From Falciphora oryzae (lineage: Eukaryota; Ascomycota; Sordariomycetes; Magnaporthales; Magnaporthaceae): a stretch of DNA of 64,000 nt. Below, in pieces: positions 21,075-31,351 of the stretch. Below the pieces are notes generated by a model. The model made no database searches. It was not told the origin of the DNA and was given only the letters and a program-made list of their open reading frames with translations. Both the position numbers and the translations under genes were made by a program. The stretch's first letter is position 1, and each line of letters begins with the position of its first letter. The stretch covers positions 143,134 through 207,133 of the forward strand of contig JNVV01000032.1 of the NCBI GenBank assembly GCA_000733355.1. Direction: 5' to 3'.

Positions 21075-21650
21075 TCCAGTAACTCCCAGTGCAAGCGTCA
21101 GAAGCCGAACCATCGCGCGCAGGCGGACAGCGATAACGACGACGTGCCTTTTAGTAAGGGGGCGAAGGCGCCTCCGTCCATCTACGATATCCACTTTTCC
21201 GACGACTTTGACGACGATGAGCTTTTGAACGCGAAATTGGCCAAAAAAAAAAAAAAAAAAAAAAAAAAGGCTGCGATCGAGAAAAAAGCCAGCAATGAGG
21301 CGAAGGCCATCCGTGCCAACGAGGCCAAATCCAGGAGAACCAGTATCAAAAAGGAGGAGGAAAATGATTCCGATAACGAGCCGCTAGCTAAGACCAAGGC
21401 CAAACCGGCTGCGAAACGCTAGTCCAACGGAGCCTCGTCCGCTAAAAAAACGAACGGTGTCAAGAAGGCTGAATCGGATTCGGACGAGCCTCTCTCCAAG
21501 TCGAAGAAGCCAGCAGCCAAAGGCAAAGCGGCTCCTGCGAAATCCGCCGCTGCATCCAAGAAGGCCACGCCTACGAAGAAGGGTGCATCAGTAAAGAAAG
21601 AGGCTAAGCAGGAGAGCGAGGAGGCTGAATCTCGACAGCTTTGTCAACAC
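21075..21650 (+). pseudogene. Topoisomerase-I-like N-terminal fragment (low-complexity, charged)
   Basis: Reads DSDNDDVPFSKGAKAPPS, then an acidic stretch, a Lys run coded by a 26-A tract near 21242-21267, and the segments SNEAKAIRANEAKSRRTSIK and ESDSDEPLSKSKKPAAKGKA. The frame is broken by TAG at 21421-21423 and stops resembling anything after 21640. The alternating SDSDEPL and KKPAAKG blocks are what I recall from the disordered N-terminal tail of fungal DNA topoisomerase I, just before its catalytic core. No core sequence follows. Low-complexity tails mislead easily, so a different charged nuclear protein is possible. Confidence 0.45.
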
Positions 21651-23475
21651 GGCAAGCGTGATTGGCACCTTACTGGATTTGGTGCATCCAGAAGACAACA
21701 GTGACCCAGTGCAGAACAGGAGCCTAGGTAGAAGGCCTTTGAGGGCACTGACTGCCAGGCGACCTAAGCCGACGCCACGCCAAGTAGCCGAGGTTCAGGA
21801 ATTGTCCAAGAAAGTAGCTCAACCCACCCACGACAACCAATCCAAGATATCGGGTACCCCCTGCCTACCGACTGGCTCGACCAACTACGCTCCTTTGTTG
21901 AGGCTGGGGTTTGTGACGACGACCTTCCTCTCATTCCTGTCCAGCCTGTGGGTCAAAAGCCGCCCAGGCTGGGGCACCGAGGGGCGAAATAACGGAATGA
22001 ACAGCCGGACTTGGAGTTCGCTCAAGGGTTGAGTTCGTCCAAGATCGAGACGTTTATGAACAAGCAACCAACGGTTTGCGTGGCGACCCTGAGAGGATCA
22101 AACGCCGAGAGAGTACCTCACTATGGCATCCTCGCGCCCCTGACCTTACCGTGGGTGACGAGTGAGACGATTTACACTGGCATCAGGGACATCTACAAAT
22201 CGGAATACACCCTGACTACCATGACTTCCAGAAAGACAAGGTATTTATTAAATTCGTCATTGGGAATTTTCCTTTATCGATTTAGCAGTAAGCTAACGTT
22301 CACGTCTGACGATTCTCCTGCCACAGACCACAAATCACGAACCCCAATTCTTCGCCCTCAAGAAGTTCACCCGTCAAGATGAATTTGAATGGGAGCGTCT
22401 CCTCCTTAACCACATTCACGAGCACACGCACCAGAACATGGCTCAAGCCGGTTTTAGTCAAGGAGAGTATTACTACCTCATCTTCCCATGGGCCGAAACA
22501 GACCTTTTAGGATATTGGAAACGAAACCAACCTATATTCACATCTACATACTGGCTAGTCCAGCAATGCCTCGGGCTCATCGGAGCGCTTCGTCAACTCC
22601 ATTACCTTCATGTAACCCCTCATGTCAAGATGAAACTGCTACTTAGGAAGCCAGATATACGGCGGCCAGAAGCAATCTCAAACACTAGAGATTCTATCAG
22701 TTCACCAGATGAGACTCACCTAACTCTGTTGAGGGGCCGACATGGCGCCATAAAACCAACCAGCATTTTTATGGTTCCCCGACGAGGACGGCGGGACCTT
22801 GAAACTCACCGGCCTTGGTACTTTCCTTTTCCAAGAACACCTACATAATGGTCCCACTGCATCCACACCCGCCTACCGGTCCCCCGCGGTCGATAGGGTA
22901 GACCTGTGAGCTCACTTTGCGATGTATGATCGCTCGGGTGCACGTTCGTCGAATTCATTACGTGGTGCTTTTACGGCTGGGCTGGGATGGAGCGGTTCGC
23001 GCAAGAGGTCGTCAAGAGATGAACATTCCATCGGCACGAAAACAACTGCCTTCTTTGAACCGGATGAGCATGGCCAGCTCCGACTAAGGAGGCCGTTCTA
23101 AGGGTTAGTGCCTGTAACACATCCTTACTCGCTGAAGCCTTAAGGGCCGTTAAAAAGAAACGCGGCTCTTGTTGGTTAATCAAAGCTAACACACAACCAT
23201 TATTATAACAAATCAGTGAAACCGACAGTACCCCGAATGTCCGGCAGATTTGCTGGACACGGTCACGGCGCACATGCTGGTAATCGAGTGTGAACCAGAG
23301 GGCAACCAACGAACTTGCACACGATCCGGGGCGCTGGAGCTTATGCCGATGATCGAAAAAATCGTCGATAGTTGTAAACAGTCCCAGGAATACGCGAGCA
23401 AGCCGTCTATGGCGGGTCAAAGGAAAGTCCCAGCAAGCTTTAGTAGTGTAGAAGCAATTTACGTATGTTAATTAA
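21651..23475 (+). pseudogene. Fungal protein-kinase-like gene, multiply broken
   Basis: Kinase subdomains appear in order but in changing frames. They are: an N-terminal part (PTDWLDQLRSFVEAGVCDDD), VHIHPDYHDF-like sequence before an apparent intron, then FFALKKFTRQDEFEWERLLL (beta-3 Lys). Next come YYLIFPWAETDLLGYWKRNQ (hinge), GRHGAIKP (catalytic loop with the usual Asp as Ala), TLKLTGLGTF (DFG position as GLG), AYRSPAVDRVD and LGCTFVEFITWCFYGW. The C-terminal part is about 23250-23410 (MLVIECEPEGNQRTCTRSGA). Breaks include a stop near 21990, a frameshift near 22770 and TGA near 22907. It matches the fungal family in which the kinase-like domain follows a long N-terminal region. Even before decay it may have been a pseudokinase. 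Confidence 0.6.
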
Positions 23476-24245
23476 ATACCCTTTAACGTGTCGTTCAACA
23501 TTGAAATCTGGCCATATATATCACGTTCTTATTTGTAATAAAATTATCATTTATACATGTAGCTCAAGGAAACGGCTTTTACGTCGCGAAGTGTCCACTT
23601 GAAAAAGGAAAACGCAAAAATGCACACTTCAATACTCCATGGATCGAACAAAGGTGTTAAATTTTAACTCGAATCTGGGCCACAGCGACTACCCAAGAAA
23701 GGACCCGGGCAAACGACCATCCAACTCGCATACGATTGTTGTTTCAAAATCTCATGATCAGGACCAAGTTGGTCTCAGCGACTAGCCATCATGCATCTCT
23801 GGGGTGACGGCGGAAGGAAAGGACGACTGCCAACACGACTGGAACACCTACATCTACCTCGATAAACAAATACGGCAAATTCCGAGCAAGCATATGGCCC
23901 TAGCCGACTGGGTACTCAACACGGTGTCCGAGACCTACAAGCCCACCATTTGCCACGAGAATAAGAGTCTGGCTGAAGTGGTGCAAGGCACTCGAGGAGA
24001 CGGGGAAAGTCCATGAACTATACTTGAAAGGTGTGCCCCGCGACAGGCATAAGGCAGCCTTAAAACCCGTTGTCAGAGTGCGCACAGGGAAATGAAACTG
24101 ATTATTATAGACCCTTACTCCTCACTCTTCCATTTGTCTTACGCCTTACTCCCTACTCCTACGCCATAGCCAGTCCAAGTCGAGCTGATTGGCGACTGAC
24201 AACCCCAATCAATCCCGAGACAAAACGACGTCGAACGGGCGAAAA
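23476..24245. other. Degenerate region without recognisable gene
   Basis: AT-richer than its surroundings near 23470-23580. A 70-codon frame at 23804-24016 (plus strand, DWNTYIYLDKQIRQIPSKHM) is the only protein-like piece and I do not recognise it. Probably more decay products of the island. Confidence 0.4.
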
Positions 24246-25150
24246 GACGACAGCAACGGCGTCAAACCGGCCATGGCGAACACAGCATTCACGCGCATCC
24301 CGGGATACAGGGTCGCCGTATGCCGAGAGTACGGCAGCTCGGCGACGGTCAAATCGGCCGCGACGCACATCAACACGCAGCACCTGACAACGTGCCGACT
24401 AAGCAGCGGCAGCAGATCTGTCCAGGAGGCCGCGGCATTTACAGGGGCGAGACGCGTTGGACGGCCGACACGGAAAGCGCGCGGTTCCCAACTAACTGAG
24501 GTCGTAGCCGCGATCGAGGGTTTGCCGACGTACAGCGACGGCAAACAGGGGAGCAATAAAGGTATATACGGCGGGCCAGGCAAGGCACCCAGCGGCATTG
24601 CCGGGGCGAGCCGGCTGGACCAACCCACGTCGGCGCGGCGGGAAACCCGGGGCGCGACGCCGTGTGGGGGGAGGAAGGAGGTGTGGGTGGACAGGGTTCA
24701 CTGCCAGCGGTTCGGCCGGACGGGTGCGATGTAGCGGTTGTTCGAGACTAGGCCGGGGCCGGCAGCAGCGGCAGCAAGAAACAGCGAGGATGCGCTCAAG
24801 GCGGTGTTCCGGGGCATCATGTACGGGACACAACAGGTGGACAAGGAAAAGAGCGCGTTAATCCTCGAGCAGTCGCGGTGTTCGGCCAACCAGTGGGGTC
24901 CGGCAGGAGCGGCATCTGCACAGGGTTCGACCGCGAGTGGTTAGCGATGACGGCAAAGCCAGAAGCAGCGAGTGGGGAGGAAGGGAGGGGGACGAGGGAG
25001 AGCGAGCGGAAATAAACGAAGGAGCCAAAGTAGAGGCCGAAAGCGAAACAGCATTGGCCACGGCCATGTTGGCGGTCGAAAGGGTGGTTTGGCGGGCGCA
25101 AAAGCATCCCGCGTCGGGTCGGGGCCGCCCATCTGGTCTGAGCCAGTGAG
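24246..25150 (+). pseudogene. OrsD/DUF3505-family gene remnant
   Basis: The first part (from about 24270) reads FTRIPGYRVAVCREYGSSAT and VKSAATHINTQH, the Cys/His-bearing start typical of the OrsD (formerly DUF3505) family. A piece in a second frame reads GWTNPRRRGGKPG, the family's WxxxRKRGG-type segment. Then WVDRVHCQRFGRTGA runs into a TAG at 24732-24734 and continues in frame as RLFETRPG and AAAARNSEDALKAVFRGIMY. A further shift near 24940 gives FDREWLAMTAKPEAASGE, then AVERVVWRAQKHPASG. The order of pieces matches the family, so this is a decayed full gene rather than chance. Related genes are numerous in fungal genomes and often mobile-element-like; the function is not established. Confidence 0.6.
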
Positions 25151-25473
25151 ATTCGGATAGGTGGCTGATTAGCGAGCGATCAAGCTGTATTACAGCGCCC
25201 TGCAGTGCTGGAGTCCCCTGAAACAGGGGCTCTGGCCCTATAAAAATCGAATTTGCGTTTTTTTTTTTTTTTTTTTTGGGTTCCACTTGTAATTAGTAAT
25301 CGGATTCGGCAGTTTTATAAAGACGGAATAAGGGCCTGGTCTCCATCTTGTATAAAGTCAGGTTCAAGCCCGGGTTTATGACGCGCGCCTAGGTTGCTGT
25401 CTTTGGTATACCAAATATCATATTGTATTTCAACTCGGTCAAGATTTAAATTCCACGCCTATCATCCCAAATC
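25151..25473. other. Intergenic region with poly-T tract, right edge of the island
   Basis: About 320 bases. A T run of roughly 19-20 lies at 25258-25277. The right part is the promoter of the DsbA-like gene. A GGTTCAAGCCC string near 25370 resembles a tRNA B box but has no matching A box. Confidence 0.5.
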
Positions 25474-26277
25474 ATGGCCAACATCTCCATCAAAGTGATT
25501 TCGGACAATGTCTGCCCTTTTGTGAGTGCCAAGGCGGAAGCCAAGTTTATCACCTGCATGGCCGACCCCTAGAACACTAACACCACCCCCTTACAGTGCT
25601 ACTTGGGCAAGAAGCGGCTGGAAAAAGCCATTGATCTTTACAAAAAGACCACGCCGGGAGGTGCCGACGACAAGTTCACGGTAACCTGGCACCCCTTCTA
25701 CCTGGACCCGACGCTGCCGCCCGTCGGCCGCCCGATCGAAGAAATCATGGCACGTAAGTTCGGCTCGGTCGAGCGGGTGCGCGCCATCCACGAGCGCATG
25801 GCCGCGACGGGCCGCCAGGACGGCATCAACTTCACCTTCCAGGGCAAGGCCGGCAACACGCGCGACTCGCACCGCCTGGTCCAGCTGGCCCGGACCAAGG
25901 GCAGCGACGGCGGCGCCGAGGCGCAGGACAAGCTCATCTCGTCGCTGTTCCGGGCCTACTTCGAGGAGGGCGCCGACATCACCAGCGCCGACGCCCTGAT
26001 CGCCGCCGCCGAGCGCGGGGGGCTGGACCCGGCCGAGGCCCGCGCGTGGCTGGAGCAGGGCAAGGGCGGCGACGAGGTCGACGAGGACGTCGAGAGGGCG
26101 TACCAGAGGGGCGTGCACGGGGTGCCGCACTTCATCATCAACGACGATATCGAGGTCAGCGGCGCTCAGGAGGCCGGCACCTTCCTGGCCGAGTTTGCCC
26201 GCGCCAAGAAGGCGGCCGAGGGCAAGGCGGCAAAAGGACAGTCGTCAGCATCGGCCGACCCGTCCATGACCTGCTAA
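25474..26277 (+). CDS. DsbA-family thioredoxin-fold oxidoreductase (FrnE-like)
   Basis: Two exons, 25474-25521 and 25597-26277, with a 75-nt intron; the product is 242 aa. The splice falls exactly within the active site, giving SDNVCPF then CYLGKKRLEKAI, that is, a CPFC redox pair at about residues 14-17. The long helical insertion (about residues 60-160) and the cis-Pro region HGVPHFIINDDIEVSGAQ match the cytosolic FrnE-like branch, also called 2-hydroxychromene-2-carboxylate/DSBA-like. These proteins catalyse thiol-disulfide exchange or glutathione-linked reactions; the substrate here is unknown. There is no signal peptide. The gene converges with SPC34, with 157 bases between stops. Confidence 0.88.
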
Positions 26278-26434
26278 AGTAGAATCTGTGCGATATCTGT
26301 TATTTTCCGTCACCCTTTTCACTTTCTCCCTTGAGTGATCCGTTTGTTTCAGGGGTATCATGTAAGTCTTTCCCATTTCATCGTAAGATTGGGTGGTGGC
26401 CGCGTGCTCCGGAGCGAGAGCGTTACGACAGTCA

Positions 26435-27381
26435 TCACATGTGGAGCAGTCCCCCGAGGTCCTTGTCCATGGCGCATAGCCTCGCCTGGAGTTCCCTCTT
26501 CTTCCTGTCCAGCTCCCGGACCTCCCCTTCCTCCCGCCTGAGATCTTCTTCGGTCATGCCGTCGTCTCCTCCGGCGGCTGCATCCTCCTCCTCGTCTTCA
26601 CCCCCATCCTCGTTGTCGTACTCGTCGGTAAAGTGATCCCTGTTCATGCGGCTCAGACGCTCAGTCTGCTCGGCGACGCGGGCCTCGTAGTATGCGAGCG
26701 TGTTGCTCTGGTGCGCGTGCCTCCGCCGCAGCTCGGGGATGCGGTCCAGCGCCCCCGGGAGCGGGTAGACGCGGCAGAGCTTTTCGGCGCCGCGCAGGAG
26801 CGCCTCGATGTCGACCTCGCCGTCGGTGCCGCGGTGGGCGCCCCGGCCGGCCCGGGTTATCTGGCTGTGCAGATCCCCGCCGAGCACGGCAGCCACAGCG
26901 GTGTTACGCCGAGCGCCACCGGCCGAGCGGCCGCCGGTGCCGGGAGGAGGGCCTGTAGTCACCTCGCCGGCTGCGACGTTGAAGACGGTCTGGCGGCGCT
27001 TCTTGCCGGCCTTGCCCGCCAAGTCGTCCGCATCTGCAGGCTCGTCGGGGCTGGCTGGCTTCTGCGGCTGCTGTGGCTGGGGCGGCGGCGGAGGGACGGA
27101 GAAGAGGGCGCGCTCGTGGGCTTCGGTGTCGCGGATCAGAGAGGTGATGTCGTGAGTCGACAGGAGGGCGTTTGTGAAGATGCGTGGGGGAGGGAAGCTG
27201 CAGGGTAGTGTTTAGTATCTGCATGCGATTAGGCCAATGTTTTCCCTTTCGCCTAGAGCCCCGTTTGGACGTTCCGTCCCCGGTTCAGGGGAGGGAGTGC
27301 TATTGCTTACGGGAGACTATCAATTCCCTGGCACGAGATGGCGATTTGCTCGAGGTGGGCAGCAAGCAGTGATGCCGACAT
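26435..27381 (-). CDS. SPC34: DASH complex subunit Spc34
   Basis: Two exons on the minus strand, 27381-27311 and 27197-26435, with a 113-nt intron, joining to 277 aa. The N-terminus MSASLLAAHLEQIAISCQGI runs across the splice to PFPPPRIFTNALLSTHDITS, the signature of Spc34. It is followed by RDTEAHERALF, a Pro-rich linker with KKRRQTVFNV, and a helical C-terminal half (CRVYPLPGALDRIPELRRRH, then a coiled coil broken by an acidic stretch). The DASH/Dam1 ring couples kinetochores to microtubule plus ends. The family assignment rests on the PPPRIFTNALL motif and overall layout. Confidence 0.85.
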
Positions 27382-30283
27382 TGTGCCCGGCAAGCCGCGC
27401 CGTCCGACCGCCGCGGCCGTCAATTGACGTGTGGAGGTGGAGGGACACACACTCCTGGCTGTTGCGGCAATTTTTTTTTTTTTTTTTTTTTTGCAGGCCT
27501 CAGCGAGGTCGTATCAAAGGTTTGCAGCGTTCCTCGACAGGAACGGTAGCGTTTGCGGATGGGGTTGGACGGTTTGGTTCTCGGGACGCGTCGCGTTCCG
27601 TCACTGCCCAAAGGCGGCCGGATAGCGATTTGATGGGTGAGGGGTCAAACAATTCGCCCGCCTGGGTTCACCGGCCCCATACGCCATGCAAGCAGAGGTG
27701 TGGGATGCGGGGGCCGCTGTCTTCCAGGTTGCCATGAGGGCGAGTGACGTTGGGATCGGGCACGCCCATTCACAGCAAAGATTGGTAGCATTGGATCGTG
27801 CCGCCATCCGTTGACCCAGTCGGCCTTTCTGTCCTTTCCATGGGCGGGCAGCCCGTTCTGGCGGAGGGCCAACACCCCTCGTCGTCTGACGCCATCGAAG
27901 TGCCACAGCGAATCTGTCACAGGCACCATTGAAGTGATTCCCGTCTGGTTCCCTGTGCTCTTGAGTCTTCATCAACCTCCCCAGCCGGTATCTGCCGACA
28001 CCTAGAAGAGGTAGCAAGCGCCCTTGTTCTTAGCATGAATGAAAAGCCACCACAGAAAAATCCATGTCTCACTTGTCAAATTCGCCTTCTACCGCATTCC
28101 AGAATGTGTCTGTCTCGATTCGGCAGTCTGCCATGGACCCCCACAAATTCCCACGCACACAACCTGAGGTGCATTCACCACCCAGGTCTATTTTTTCCTT
28201 TGCCGCACTTGGGATTTGCGCGGTTTTAAAGGTCCCATTGGGCACGACTCTGCGTGTCCGTTGCTACCTCATCATGCCGGTCCGAGTTTTCTTGCTCGAT
28301 CCCGCCGCGTCGTGGCCCCTGATACGCCTGCCGGCTGCAGCTACACTGGTGCCCAGTGGCCCTCCCGTCCTGTTGGCTGCCACCACGACACCACCGCGGC
28401 ACGCGCCATGCACCCTTTGTGCGCCGTTCCAATTTAGCTGACAGTCATACCAGCCCTCCTCCCGCCCCCGGTGCCGTCTTTCGTCTGCTGGACACACGCC
28501 GTTGTGCAGAGCGTCCCGTCGTCGCTCTTCACCATCGCTCGGCGGCGAGCCATTAGCGATGTTCAATGCCCTTGTGCGAGCCTGACCGTCGCTGCTTTTC
28601 TTCCGGGGTGCAACGACGCGAGGGGCCGACCAGGGTGGTCATCATGGCAACAGCATTGCTGCCCAAGCTGCCGTTCCGGTCCTCTCCTGTCCCTCCGAGT
28701 CCCGGCCTCGATAGGCTGATGGAGACGCCCGCTGTCCACTCCAGCCCAGCACTTCGGCTCCGCACACTAGCAGACCGCACGCTGCCACAGGTTCGCTGGC
28801 GCCATGCTGTCCCTTCCCGGCGACCCGCTCGCTCGCTTTAGCATGCCTGGATGAGATGCTTGGAGGTCGCATGTACCTGAGTTGACCCAAGGTATAAGAG
28901 CTTTTTGCGCTCCGCTTTCTCATCCCTTGCCCGCTTCGATGTCCTTTTCTTTTTCCAGACCGCATTCCTGCTTGTCAAAAGGGGTTTGTTCGACAAGGAT
29001 CATCTCCAGGGCTCAGAAGCAGCTCTCTCTCCCTCTCTCCTAGGAACCAGTTCCGTCGGTATTATCCCCAGGTGCCTTTTCCAAAAAGGCTCAATCTCTA
29101 TTGGCAGTCTGATCGCCAGCCTCCATCTACAAATCCGCTAAGGGCTATCTATCTATATCCATCTACCTCTCTGCCCACCTTCCAAGGTACATACATACAT
29201 ACATACATGCCCTGCCCGCTCTTCCCTCCAGGGCAGTCTACCGATACACAACATCATTCCGCCATCCCTGGGCTTTTTCTGCAACCCCCAAAGTTGTGGT
29301 TTGCTCCGTGCGTCACCACCGGCCGAAGCGAGTGCACCCAGTCTTGCACTCCATTCCTCAAATAATCCCACCCACGAGACCCGTTTATTCGTGGGTTCGC
29401 CTCTGTCGGTCGACCCCCTCTTCGCTCGTCAGCGCCGTGCACGCCGTGGTTCCAAAGGAGCGGTAATCCTGACCAACCATCCGTTGACACAGCGGCGCAC
29501 ATCATTTACTCAACAGGCTCCCTTCCACACCTCTGAACCTGCGGAGGTCTCTGGCCGTCCCATCCCCAGACCACCGCCGGCTTCCGTTGGCCCCTGCTGG
29601 ATGTTTGGTTGCTGCTGTCCGCGCGGTACATCCCCATTTTCGTGGCCCCTTGGACCAGGACCCGTTGCCACAGCCCGTGTCTGCCCGCCCAGGGACCAGG
29701 ACCACCCCTGCGACGGCACCCTGACCGCCGCCGTCATACATACCGCACCCACCCGCCCATCTATTTCTCTGCCCGCGCTGCTCTGACTCCAGCCGGCACC
29801 TGGTCTTTATTTCCCTCACCCCTGGATCCCCGGGCTTGTCTGGCCCAACCGCCGACCGCCTCTCTCCCTGGCTGTCGCATTTTACTCCTGACTGGGGTGC
29901 CCTGGAGATCGGAGGGACTGCTCTGTGCACGAAATCCTGCACCTCGATCACCTACAGCATTATCATGACAACTTATCGAAGCTCATTGCACTCTCCTCGT
30001 TGGAGGTTCATACTTGGGTTGCTCACTCCCTGATATCGCCCTCGCCATTGTCGTGATCCCGCCGCCGTTGCCGCCACAAGAAAAAAAAAAAAACCATAAA
30101 TTCTACCCCACATAACGGCCCCAATTCCCGATAGCCCAGATCGACCAACTGAGATCCCGGGGAATCCCTCACCGGCTCCCGAATCCCTCGTCGATTGATT
30201 TCGGAAACAACCACGGGCAGGTTGGCCCTTCACACCATACGCCACACCGCCCGCCGCCTCGGCATCCAAGATTTGCCGCAAAT
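27382..30283. other. Long intergenic region (2.9 kb) between SPC34 and a conserved unknown gene
   Basis: No supported coding frame. A T20 run lies at about 27471-27491. From about 28.0 kb the plus strand becomes strongly pyrimidine-rich, as in long fungal 5' leaders, and a TACA microsatellite lies at 29188-29208. The many frames of 60-150 codons are in C/T-rich sequence and lack family character. Confidence 0.5.
29188..29208. repeat. TACA microsatellite
   Basis: About five copies of TACA in the long leader region upstream of the gene at 30284. Confidence 0.85.
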
Positions 30284-31351
30284 ATGCCGCGCAAGTCGGC
30301 TCCGAGCAAGATGAAGAAGGCCTCGTCCGAAGGCCACGGCCCAGCCGGCCCGACCTCACCGCCCCAGACCCCAAGGTCCTCCTCTCCACCGTCCAAAGAG
30401 AACGGCGGCCGGGCCAAGAGAGGCTCGGCCGGCGCCCAGAAGCACCAGGAAAAGCGGGGGCAGCTGCCCCCTCAGCACCGCTTCAGCACCCACCCCGCTG
30501 CAGGGAATGGGTTTTCCTTTAGCGACTACCATCCCGACTCGTTCCGTCGCGAGCAGCTGTCGCCCCGCTCCTCCGCCTCGTCCTCCGATGATGATTCCGA
30601 CGACGAGTCGTCGAGCAGCGACAGCCCGCCTCGCTCTCACAGCTCCACCGAGTCAATCAAGCCCAGCGCTCGGTCGCCGCGGCAGAAGACCCCCATCCGA
30701 GACGACGCCCGCCGTCGAGCCCGGCCGGTGCGCCCGCCGCGGCCGCCACCGACCGCCGCCAAAGCTCCTTTCGTTGCCACGCGCATCATAGTCGAGGCGA
30801 CCTTCGAATTGTACGAGCTCGACGGCAGCGACGACGAACAGTATGCGATTATCCAACCCGACGTGATAGAGTACGCCGAGTCCGAGCGTAGTCGATCCCG
30901 GTCTCGGCCAAGGCAAGACCATGTCGACCGCAAGATTGCGTCCGACTTCCGCGCCCTCGTCTTCTCGTCGTCATCCGAGGGTGAGGACGAGGACGACTAC
31001 ATGAAGCACGTCCAGAGAATGCGCGAAGAGAAGCGACGCAAGCGCATGAGCTCTGGCAGCATTGGCAAGCGCACCATCAGCGAGCGCGGCAGCGACAGTG
31101 ACCGCGAGGACCTCCTGTTCCAGGGTTACATCAATGCCGCCGGCCAGCAGGAGTCCGGCGAGATGCGCCGCATGCGCAGGAAACTGGGCAACCGCCACAG
31201 CCTGCATTTCCAGGACCCACCGCCGCCCAGGATCGACGAACTGGAAGAGCCCGACTCGAGCGAGGAGATCCTCGATCTCGATGATAGCGAGCTTCTTGCG
31301 CGAGAGCTGCCGTTTTACGACTACGTTAGCATGGAGATTGACTCGTCCTAA
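30284..31351 (+). CDS. Conserved fungal protein of unknown function, low-complexity (355 aa)
   Basis: Single frame from ATG 30284. Residues 1-165 are disordered: Ser/Pro-rich with an acidic Ser/Asp block and a basic Arg/Pro block. A short ordered segment follows (FVATRIIVEATFELYELDGS), then KIASDFRALVF, an acidic stretch, DDYMKHVQRMREEKRRKRMS, and a C-terminal block rich in Arg, then Glu/Asp (RIDELEEPDSSEEI), ending YDYVSMEIDSS. I recall similar proteins in other Sordariomycetes, mainly over the C-terminal third. Basic patches suggest a nuclear protein, but no domain or function is recognised. Confidence 0.72.
   Translation: MPRKSAPSKMKKASSEGHGPAGPTSPPQTPRSSSPPSKENGGRAKRGSAGAQKHQEKRGQLPPQHRFSTHPAAGNGFSFSDYHPDSFRREQLSPRSSASSSDDDSDDESSSSDSPPRSHSSTESIKPSARSPRQKTPIRDDARRRARPVRPPRPPPTAAKAPFVATRIIVEATFELYELDGSDDEQYAIIQPDVIEYAESERSRSRSRPRQDHVDRKIASDFRALVFSSSSEGEDEDDYMKHVQRMREEKRRKRMSSGSIGKRTISERGSDSDREDLLFQGYINAAGQQESGEMRRMRRKLGNRHSLHFQDPPPPRIDELEEPDSSEEILDLDDSELLARELPFYDYVSMEIDSS

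Noticed and set aside
13216..25160. Giant mobile element (Starship-like) carrying the island
   Set aside because: No DUF3435-type recombinase gene and no boundary repeats were found; only the MULE has clear termini.
25340..25385. tRNA-like B box (GGTTCAAGCCC)
   Set aside because: No A box or acceptor-stem pairing at the right distance upstream.
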